Assembly (NCBI GenBank): GCA_024228935.1
Contig: JAAESX010000157.1
Span: 1-57,573 of the forward strand
Source of the DNA: Pseudomonadota bacterium
GTDB taxonomy: Bacteria; Myxococcota_A; UBA796; CAJQPC01
Length of the DNA: 57,573 nucleotides
Direction: 5' to 3'
Position numbers and translations under genes: made by a program. How positions within the stretch are numbered: position 1 is the stretch's first letter; every line of letters begins with the position of its first letter. Of the stretch, positions 45,086 through 52,500 are shown in pieces. The notes beneath the pieces are model-generated. The model saw nothing but the letters and a program-made list of their open reading frames with translations. It was not told the origin of the DNA and ran no database searches.

Positions 45086-46099
45086 ATGAGTCTCGAGAAC
45101 GACGTTCGAAGCACGGGGCTCGCCACCGAGCGAGTCCTCCCCGCCGGCATTCCTCTCTGGGAGGACGGCTCCGACGCCGACGAGCTGGCGTTCGTCGTGG
45201 AGGGCGAGCTCGCGGCGCGCGTTGGAGACGCCGAGCTCGGCCAGATCCACCGCGGAGAGATGGTCGGCGAGGCCTCGGCCTGGGTCGGCGGGCGTCGCAC
45301 CGCCGAGGTCGTGGCCGTCGAGGAGACGCGCCTCCTGGTGATCAAGCGCAAGGACCTGTCCGTCCTGAAGCAGAAGTACGTGCGCGTCTACGACCGCATG
45401 CTCGACGGCGCGCTCCACGCGGTCGCTCGTCGAATCCGAACCGTCGATCTGGACATCGCCAAGCGAGCTGCGGGCACCCTCGACCGGCCGGAGAACAAGG
45501 AGCCCAGCTGGTGGCGCAAGCTGATCAGCTCGATGCAGGGCCCGGGGGTCGGGGACGCTCCCCTGGCGGATGTCCCGCTCCGCATGCTCCCCGCGCTCAA
45601 GGGCCGTCCGGGTCCCACGCTCCTGCGCCTGAAGCGCGCGCTCGTCGCCAAGAGCTACCGCAAGGGCGAAGCGGTCTTCCTGCAGGACGAGGACGGACGC
45701 AGCGTCTACCTGGTCGCCGCCGGGCGGATCGACGTCATCCGCAACGTGAAGGGCGGACGGGCGGTTCCCCTGGCCTCGCTCGGGCTGGGCGGCCTGTTCG
45801 GGACGGGAGCCGCCATCCTGGGTGGACAGCGCAGCGCGAGCTGTGTGGTCGGCAGCGACTTCGCCTGGGTGTACGAGCTGTCCTACGAGGCGCTCACCTC
45901 GATCGAGGACGACGCCGCCCGCGCCTGGAAGGAGGCCCTGCTCTCGGCGCTCCGTCTCCAGCTCGGCACCGCGGACGAGCAGCTCGCCGCGCTCGACCGG
46001 GACGGACGCGAGCCGTCGGCGGAAGACTACGACCGCATCCTGGGCCTGCTCTCGACGTACCAGGGCAACGACGAGTCCCCCACCGGCACGCTCTGGTAG
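45086..46099 (+). CDS. Protein with two cyclic-nucleotide-binding-like domains
   Basis: Residues 15-100 (PLWEDGSDADELAFVVEGEL, HRGEMVGEASAWVGGRRTAEV) and 190-290 (YRKGEAVFLQDEDGRSVYL, GLFGTGAAILGGQRSASCVV) are CNB folds, the first keeping a PBC-like GE(x)n RRTA. There is no DNA-binding domain, so it is not a CRP-type regulator; a sensor or scaffold is likely. It is divergent from the operon that encodes the CNB-decarboxylase fusion, which may be more than chance. Confidence 0.75.
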   Translation: MSLENDVRSTGLATERVLPAGIPLWEDGSDADELAFVVEGELAARVGDAELGQIHRGEMVGEASAWVGGRRTAEVVAVEETRLLVIKRKDLSVLKQKYVRVYDRMLDGALHAVARRIRTVDLDIAKRAAGTLDRPENKEPSWWRKLISSMQGPGVGDAPLADVPLRMLPALKGRPGPTLLRLKRALVAKSYRKGEAVFLQDEDGRSVYLVAAGRIDVIRNVKGGRAVPLASLGLGGLFGTGAAILGGQRSASCVVGSDFAWVYELSYEALTSIEDDAARAWKEALLSALRLQLGTADEQLAALDRDGREPSAEDYDRILGLLSTYQGNDESPTGTLW

Positions 46100-46121
46100 G
46101 GCTCTCGGCGACTACGCGGGT

Positions 46122-47246
46122 CTACTCGTCGACTACGTCGAGAAACATGTCCGCGATGACCTGGTGTCCCACCGGGTTCGGATGGATGCACGTCAGGTCG
46201 AACCAAAGCTCGGCCTCGGCGCCGCGGTAGCACCGACCGTCGGGGTCGTCGTAGTTGAAGCCGTGGCCGCAGAAGGTCTCGAGCAGGAACAGCATGTCGG
46301 TGTCGGTGTCGACGGCGATGGACATGAACTGCTCCATCGACCACACGACCATCGCCTCGAGCTCCGGGTCCGTGACCGCCTCGCCGAAGCCGGCCAGTCC
46401 AGCGGCCGGGCAGCTCGCCGTGTCCCCCGTGGCGTCCGTGAACTCGTACAGGTTGGTGAAGACGACGTAGACGCCGTTCTCGAACCGACCGGGCTCCTTG
46501 ATCCACTCGACCGTGTCGCGCACGAGCCCCATCGTCTCCCGCGTCTGCTCCCAGAGCTCCTCGTGGGACTTGCCCTCCATGAAGCCCTCGGTCAGGTTCG
46601 ACAGGTCGTTCCCGCCGATGGTGAAGACGATGAGCGTGACCTTGTCGCGCTGGTCCTCGGGCAGGCAGTCCTCGACCTGGGAGTTGTCCCGCATCAGGTC
46701 GTCGGCTCGGGCCCCCCACTTGGCACAGTGCGCGAAGTCGCCGGACTCGATGGCGTAGCTCGTGCCCTCGAGCAGGTTCACGCCGGTCCACGTCCAGTCG
46801 GGGGCGTCGAGGGAGAACTTCGTCGCCAGCTCGTCGGCCAGGATGTTCCTGTAGAACTCGGCGTCCGCGCTGGGCGGTGTCCCGACCGTGACCGAGTCGC
46901 CCAGGAAGACGACGCGCTCGACTCCGGTGATGTCCTGGTGGTCCGTGCCCGAGCAGTGTGAGGCGACCGTCGGCCCGAACTGGTCGTAGTCGGGCCCGCC
47001 GTCGCCTTCGCCCGCGATCTCCGCGAAACAGGCCTCGAACGTCGGCGTGTCCGTCGCGGTGTCCACCGGATCCTCGGTGTCGTCCGTGTCGTCCGTGTCG
47101 TCCGTGTCGAGCTCGGTGTCCCCCCCGCCTTCCTCCTGATCGTCCGAGGTGTCCTCGTGGATGGGCGTGACGAGCCCGTCGTCCTCGAGATCGGGCACCA
47201 CCGAGGTGTCCGAGGGCGCAGTACAGGCGAGGAGAAGGGTCAGCAT
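46122..47246 (-). CDS. SGNH/GDSL hydrolase lipoprotein
   Basis: MLTLLLAC gives Cys at 8, followed by a Asp/Thr-repeat linker (DTDDTDDTDDTED). The SGNH blocks are in order: block I GDSVTVG near residue 118, block III GGND near 212, and block V DLTCIHPNPVGH near 350, which holds the catalytic Asp and His. It is probably a periplasmic or surface esterase acting on lipids or sugar esters. A longer frame begins upstream at 47339 but lacks a lipobox-compatible start. Divergent from a TetR gene with an operator in the gap. Confidence 0.85.
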   Translation of the reverse strand: MLTLLLACTAPSDTSVVPDLEDDGLVTPIHEDTSDDQEEGGGDTELDTDDTDDTDDTEDPVDTATDTPTFEACFAEIAGEGDGGPDYDQFGPTVASHCSGTDHQDITGVERVVFLGDSVTVGTPPSADAEFYRNILADELATKFSLDAPDWTWTGVNLLEGTSYAIESGDFAHCAKWGARADDLMRDNSQVEDCLPEDQRDKVTLIVFTIGGNDLSNLTEGFMEGKSHEELWEQTRETMGLVRDTVEWIKEPGRFENGVYVVFTNLYEFTDATGDTASCPAAGLAGFGEAVTDPELEAMVVWSMEQFMSIAVDTDTDMLFLLETFCGHGFNYDDPDGRCYRGAEAELWFDLTCIHPNPVGHQVIADMFLDVVDE

Positions 47247-47275
47247 CGGGATGTCCTGATCGGCTGGCAGGCCGC

Positions 47276-47292
47276 GTATACACGATGTATAC
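47276..47292. promoter_or_regulatory. Palindromic TetR-type operator overlapping a -10 box
   Basis: GTATACA, CGA, TGTATAC is a perfect 17-bp inverted repeat in the 74-bp divergent gap. It contains TATACT at 47288-47293, a good -10 element for the TetR gene starting at 47321, so binding would block transcription (autorepression), and may also control the SGNH lipoprotein. Confidence 0.65.
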
Positions 47293-47320
47293 TCCACCCC
47301 CGAGAGGCTGACAAGCACCG

Positions 47321-47908
47321 ATGAACGCCACATCCACACGAGACCGCATCCTGCGCGGGGCCGGCGTCGCGCTGCGCGAGCACGGCCTGGACGCGTGCAG
47401 TGTCCAGGCGGTCCTCTCCGCCTCGGACGTCAGCCGGCGGACCTTCTACCAGTACTTCAAGAGCAAGGACGACCTGCTCCTGGCGCTCTACTCCGAGCGG
47501 CTCGGTGGCCTGGTCGGTCGCATGCGACGAGCGGTGGACGGCGAGACCGACGGCATCGGCCGAATCCGGGCGGCACTGACCGCGTACGCCGACTTCCAGA
47601 TCGAGGGCGGCGCCCTCCAGCGCAGCCTCCAGGCCCTGGCCGTGGGCGAGGAGAGCCTGCTGGCCCCGATGCGCGAGCGGACCCTCGATCAGCTGGTGGA
47701 GCTGCTCGACACCGAGGTCGAGAAGGAGCTCGGCTACGGCCTGGACCCGCTCGTCTTCCGCAACCTGCTGCTGGGGGCCGAGGGCCTCGTCCTGCACGCA
47801 CAGGCCAGCGGCGGGTTCGGCGAGAGCGAGAAGGAGCGCATCCTCGCCGTGCTGCTCCCCGCCTATCTGAACACCCTCGGCGGGCCGATTCCCCTACCCC
47901 GTCGGTAG
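47321..47908 (+). CDS. TetR-family transcriptional regulator
   Basis: Residues 6-52 (DRILRGAGVALREHGLD... VQAVLSASDVSRRTFYQYFKSKDDLLLALY) form the TetR DNA-binding domain, with a helical ligand-binding domain behind it (195 aa in total). A palindrome upstream is its likely autoregulatory operator. The neighbouring divergent SGNH hydrolase lipoprotein is the most likely target; the inducer is unknown. Confidence 0.9.
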   Translation: MNATSTRDRILRGAGVALREHGLDACSVQAVLSASDVSRRTFYQYFKSKDDLLLALYSERLGGLVGRMRRAVDGETDGIGRIRAALTAYADFQIEGGALQRSLQALAVGEESLLAPMRERTLDQLVELLDTEVEKELGYGLDPLVFRNLLLGAEGLVLHAQASGGFGESEKERILAVLLPAYLNTLGGPIPLPRR

Positions 47909-47910
47909 CG

Positions 47911-49489
47911 TCAGCGCGCGAGCCACGCCCGGACCTCGTCGATCGACCGGCTGTTGAGGACGTCGTCCGGTCCGAGCCCAGCCCGCCGCGCGATGGAGAC
48001 GCCGAACTCGAGGTTGGCGAGCTCGCGGATCGAGTGGGCGTCCGGGTTGATGATGATCGTCACCCCTCTCGCCCGGGCCATCGCCAGGTGCCGTGCGGAC
48101 AGGTCGAGCCGATGGGCGCTGGCGTTCAGCTCGATGGCCGTGCCCGCCTCGGCGCATGCGTCCAGGAGCGCCGCCATGTCCACCTCCGGCGGTGGGCGTC
48201 CGAGCAGCAACCGCCCGGTCGGGTGTCCGAACAGCGTCGTCGAGGGGTGCCGAGCCGCGCGCAGCATCCGCTCGGTCATCGCGGCGCCGCCCTGCCCATG
48301 CCGGTTGTGGACCGAGGCGACGACGACGTCCAGCTCGTCCAGCACCTCGGCGGCGTAGTCGAGCGAGCCGTCCTGCAGGATGTCGCTCTCGACGCCGGTC
48401 AGGAGCTCGCAGCCGCCCTGGGCGTTGAGCGCCGCGATGGCCTTCACCTGGGCCCGAAGGCGCTCGACCGTGAGCCCGCCCGCGTAGCTGGCGGTCTGGG
48501 AGTGCTCGCTGATGCCGAGCCAGGACAGTCCCTGCTCCTCGGCCGCCGCCTTCATCTCGGCCAGGGTGTTGCGGCCGTCACTCGCCGAGGTGTGGTTGTG
48601 CAGCGCCCCCTGCAGGTCCGAGCGCCGGACCAGACGTGGCCGGGGGGGCCGTCGCCTCGATCAGCGCGGCATGGCCTCGCAGCTCTGGCGGCGTGACGTG
48701 GAGGCCCAGCGCCGTGTAGACATCGGCCTCGTGCGGGCCCGCGACCAGCTCGCCGCGAGCCCGGAGCGCCTCGATGTGCTCGTCGGGACCGGTCAGCAGG
48801 ACGGCGTCGAGACCGAAGCGCTCCGGCGAGGTCCGCACGCACCGGATGGGCACACCCTCGACCTCGCCCGGGACCGAGGCCGAGCCGACGACGAGCAGGT
48901 CGAGCCCGTCCACCAGCTCCTCGCCGCGCCGCCAGGCCCCCACCGCGATGACCCGGTCGCACGCCTCGCGGAGCCCAGGGACCACAGCGTCGCGAGCGGC
49001 TCGGATGCGATCCCGGGTGAACAGACCCTCGGTGGCCCGCAGCTGCTGGACGCTGGCCAGGACCTTGTCCTGCGTCTTCTCGCCGAACCCGGCCGGGCCC
49101 AGGAGGCGGTTCTCGGTGCAGGCGTACTCGAGCTCGGCGAGCGAGGTGACGCCGAGCTCCTTCCACAGCGCCTTCACCTTCTTCGGCCCGACACCGCGGA
49201 CCCGCCGAAGCGCCAGGACGCCGTTCGGGAGCTGGGCCTCGAGCGCGGCGAGCTCGGGGGGCTCCTGGCCGGCGACCACCTGCGCGACGACCCGGACCAC
49301 GCCCGATCCCACGCCGCGGAGTCGGGCCAGCGACCCGTCCGTGAGCGCCTCGGCCAGGTCCCCGTCCAGGTTCCGGATGGGCCAGACCGCCGCGGTGAAC
49401 GCCTTGGCCTTGTACGGCTCGTCGAGCAGCTCGTAGGCGAACGCCAGCCGGGACAGGGTGCTGGCGACCTGACGCTTGCCGACCTTCAT
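47911..49489 (-). CDS. polX: DNA polymerase X family protein with C-terminal PHP domain, frameshifted
   Basis: The N-terminal half has the PolX helical region, HhH motifs (RLRGVGSGVVRVV, LRRVRGVGPKKVKALW) and a Pol-beta palm segment with ELVDGLDLLVVGS. The C-terminal half is a PHP phosphoesterase domain (ALHNHTSASDG, GISEHSQ, NRHGQGG, INPDAHS), a Mn-dependent 3'-5' exonuclease in bacterial PolX. A single extra base in the G7 run at 48642-48648 splits them. Restored length, about 526 aa, is slightly short for PolX (about 570). It probably fills gaps in base-excision repair. It lies divergent from a primase-like gene with overlapping start codons. Confidence 0.82.
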
Positions 49490-50457
49490 GGGGTATGCCT
49501 ATCGCGTGGACGAGTACCGCTTCGCGATCTCCCGCTTCCGGACGGTGTTCGATCCGACGCCGGATCCGACCATCGTCACCCTGGCGGAGCTGACCGAGGA
49601 GCTGACCCGGTTCCTCCACAAGCCCGACCTGGCGCACCGCATCCGACGGGACACCGCGCTGGTCGAGTCGGCGTGGGAGGCGCTCGAGCAGGGGCGCCCC
49701 TTCGCGGGCAAGGCTTACCCCCGCCTGAAGCGCGCGCGGGACGAAGCCGAGGAGTCCGGCGAGGACGTCGCCCTGGCGCTGGAGACGACGCGCGGGACGC
49801 TGCGAAAGGAGGCCCGCGGCGGCGCCAAGGCCACGCTCCCGTGCTGGGCGCCCGCGACGTTCAAGCCAGGAGCCCGCCGCAACAGCAAGGGCGTGACCGA
49901 GCTGTCCTGTCTGGTCCTCGACTACGACGACGGCACCGACCCCGAGTCGGCCTCGGCCATCTGGGAGTCCTGGTTCCACATCCTGCACACCAGCTGGTCG
50001 CACACCGAGGAGCGACCGCGCTTCCGCCTGGTCCTGCCGCTGGCCCAGCCCTGCCCATCGCGTTCTGGCCGCGTCTCTGGGCCTGGGCCGAGGAGCTGTG
50101 CGGCCACGAGGTCGACCCGGCCTGCAAGGGGGGTCGCGCATGTGGACCCTGCCCGCCATCGGCTCGCCGGACCAGCCTCATCGGGCGCTCTCACATGGAG
50201 GTCCCCTGCTCGACGGGACCTCGCCCGACGTCGAGCGCTTCCGCATGCCGTTCTCGCCGCCGACCAGCCGGTTGCTGCAGGAGGCCCGGACGGCGCCGAG
50301 CGGCTGGCGGGATGAAGAGGCCCCGGTGGAGCCGACCATGGACCCGCTCGCCGGTGGACTCGTCGACCAGCTCGAGCGGCTCACCCGGCTGCATCGGGAC
50401 GGCGACCTGACCGACGAGGAGTTCACGCTCGCGAAGGGCCGACTGCTCCGAGCCTGA
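49488..50457 (+). CDS. Primase-polymerase (AEP)-like protein with SHOCT tail, frameshifted twice
   Basis: The order LVLDYDDG near residue 147, then SWSHTEERPRFRLVLPLAQP and HEVDPACKGG..MWTLPAI matches the archaeo-eukaryotic primase fold of plasmid and phage RepB/PrimPol proteins: metal Asp pair, SxH and the final Asp. A SHOCT-type helical tail (DQLERLTRLHRDGDLTDEEF) ends it. Two missing bases, one near 50045-50052 and one in the G6 run 50128-50133, break the frame; restored length is about 323 aa. GTG 49506 is an alternative start. It is divergent from PolX, suggesting a repair link. Confidence 0.6.
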
Positions 50458-50459
50458 GG

Positions 50460-51704
50460 TCAGCCCTTGATCTTGTGCAGGAGCTCACGGGCTTCACTGT
50501 TGCCCTTGTCCTTGCGGAGCACACCCATGAGCCGGGCGACGGCCTGCTTGGTGAAGCCCTCGGCCTGATCGATGCGAGCCAGCATGAGCGCCGGGTCGGA
50601 CTGGTTGTCACTGATGGCCTCGGCGTCGTTGAGGATGGACCGGGCCATCTCCTTGCGCTCGGGACCGGGCCGAGTCTCGTCGTGGTACAGCGCCCAGCCC
50701 AGGTTCGCGAGGATGAGCGGGTCCATCGGGTTGGCCTTGCGCGCCTGCGAGAGCATCTTCACCGCGACGCTGTAGTTGCGCGCACCGAGCTGGCGCATGC
50801 CCTCCTTGTAGGCGTCCTTGGCGGTGTTGTAGAAGCCCCGGTTCTTCACAGCGCGGCGGACCAGGTTCGCCCCCGAGACGTTCTTCATGTGGATCATGCG
50901 GATGATCTCGCGGGCCTCGCTGCTGAGCGAGAAGTCGTACTGCAGCGTCTCGTACCGGTCCATGGTGGCGAGCGCGGCGGCCTCGACCCGGTCGGCGGAG
51001 TCGGTGTTGCGGACCCCGCAGGTGACCCACTCGTTCGCCTGCCGGACGAGCGCCCACTCGCGCTGGATGGTCTCCAGCGAGATGCCGCGGTTGGCCTTGG
51101 TCCGCCGCAGCTCGACCAGCTCGTCGAAGATGTCGCTCATGGTCTTGCGCTGGACGGCGACGAACTGGTTCTCACGAACGCCGTCGTCCTCGTCCAACAC
51201 CTGCTGGAGCGTCTTCGTGCTGAAGAACCCGAGCGCGATGAGCACCGAGTAGTCCGCGCGGACGATGTCCCGGTCGACCTCCTCGGTGTCGAACATCCAC
51301 TCGAGCGGGCTCCGGCCGTCCCGCGGGACCTGCAGCATCCGGCGCGTGTCCGGGTGGACGGGGAAGCGTGTCGCATACCGGGCGAGGTCGGTGTCGAGGA
51401 CGACGACCTCGCGGTTGTCGAGCGAGCGAGCATCGGCCAGCACGAAGAGCGCGTTCCAGAGCGTGGTCCCGAAGGCCTTGGCGTCCTCGGAGCGGGCGAA
51501 CCGGAGCTCCGACGGCATGAACTCCAGGTCGGGCGCAGCGAGGCACTCGACCAGCCAGTCGCCCGCCTCGGGTGTCAGGGGCTCTCCCTCGAAGAGGACG
51601 CCGCCGCCCGGAACGGACCCGCAGCTGAGGATGCCGGTCTGTCGCTTGGCGAACGCCTCCACGACGAGCTTCAGGGACTTGGGATGGAAGGGATTGCGTG
51701 CCAT
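50460..51704 (-). CDS. TPR-containing protein
   Basis: The C-terminal third has tetratricopeptide-type helix pairs (AYKEGMRQLGARNYSVAVKMLSQARKANPMDPLILANLGWALY split over two repeats). The first 60 residues (RQTGILSCGSVPGGGVLFEGEPL) resemble a PATAN/DUF4388-like N-terminal domain, common in Myxococcota, though this is tentative. The middle is helical. No signal peptide or membrane segment is present (414 aa). It probably acts as a cytoplasmic adaptor. It is convergent with the primase-like gene and divergent from a lipoprotein gene. Confidence 0.7.
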   Translation of the reverse strand: MARNPFHPKSLKLVVEAFAKRQTGILSCGSVPGGGVLFEGEPLTPEAGDWLVECLAAPDLEFMPSELRFARSEDAKAFGTTLWNALFVLADARSLDNREVVVLDTDLARYATRFPVHPDTRRMLQVPRDGRSPLEWMFDTEEVDRDIVRADYSVLIALGFFSTKTLQQVLDEDDGVRENQFVAVQRKTMSDIFDELVELRRTKANRGISLETIQREWALVRQANEWVTCGVRNTDSADRVEAAALATMDRYETLQYDFSLSSEAREIIRMIHMKNVSGANLVRRAVKNRGFYNTAKDAYKEGMRQLGARNYSVAVKMLSQARKANPMDPLILANLGWALYHDETRPGPERKEMARSILNDAEAISDNQSDPALMLARIDQAEGFTKQAVARLMGVLRKDKGNSEARELLHKIKG

Positions 51705-51744
51705 CCTCCGATGCTACCCCCGCCCGATTGAGGATGGAGCCCAG

Positions 51745-52500
51745 ATGCTGCTGCTCGCGCTCGCCTGCTCGAAGCCGGAACCCGCTCCGGCCGAGATGGA
51801 GGACCTCGCCGCGTTCTTCTTTCGGGAGTGGCCGAGCGAGGACCCCACGCGCATGCAGGAGGCGATGGCTCGCCTCGAGGCGTGCGCCGACGTGACCGAC
51901 CTCGCCGCCGAGAACCCCGACGACCGGGCGTTCATCGTGGGTCCGTTCACGCGAGCCGAGGTCGACGGCCTGGTCGATCACGACCGGGACCCCGCGGAGA
52001 CTTTCGGCGTAGGCCTCTTGTATCGCTCGCCTTTCTCTATTCCCGACCACCTCCACGTCATCTCGCAGACCGACCAGTCGCCGACCGAGCCGACCTCGCC
52101 CGACCACTTCGTGCGGACGTGGATCGACGGGGACCCCGACTGTCTGGCCGACGGGACGTGCGAGACGATGCAGTCCCACAACGACGTCGAGCGGGACACC
52201 GCGCTCTACGACATCGGGTACGAGATCATCAAGGAGTGGCGCTTCGTCGACGACGGGCTGGCCGCCCGATCGTGGAACATCGACGAGGCCCAGAGTCACA
52301 GCGGGACGATCAAGATCCTCCAGGGCTACGCGCTCGATGTGTTCGTGCCGGACGGCGACGGGACGATCCGCCTGCACCTGTCATGGCAGGAGACGGACAT
52401 CCCCGGGCTCGACGACTCCGACATGGCTGGCGGCATGGCGAACGGGATCCAGGATCTGCTGGAGACCCAGGACGCCTGGCTCGAGGACAACGCGCCCTAG
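51745..52500 (+). CDS. Lipoprotein, paralogue of the 6584 gene
   Basis: MLLLALAC places the lipidated Cys at residue 8; GGAG is six bases upstream. The mature protein (about 243 aa) shares its plan with the lipoprotein at 6584-7297: an early MEDLAAFFFREW helix, an FVRTWID strand region, and the C-terminal pattern GGMANGIQDLLETQDAW against TTMNGMRDWDDQ. This suggests an ancient duplication. The function is unknown. Its stop shares CTAG with the stop of the convergent kinase gene. Confidence 0.78.
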   Translation: MLLLALACSKPEPAPAEMEDLAAFFFREWPSEDPTRMQEAMARLEACADVTDLAAENPDDRAFIVGPFTRAEVDGLVDHDRDPAETFGVGLLYRSPFSIPDHLHVISQTDQSPTEPTSPDHFVRTWIDGDPDCLADGTCETMQSHNDVERDTALYDIGYEIIKEWRFVDDGLAARSWNIDEAQSHSGTIKILQGYALDVFVPDGDGTIRLHLSWQETDIPGLDDSDMAGGMANGIQDLLETQDAWLEDNAP

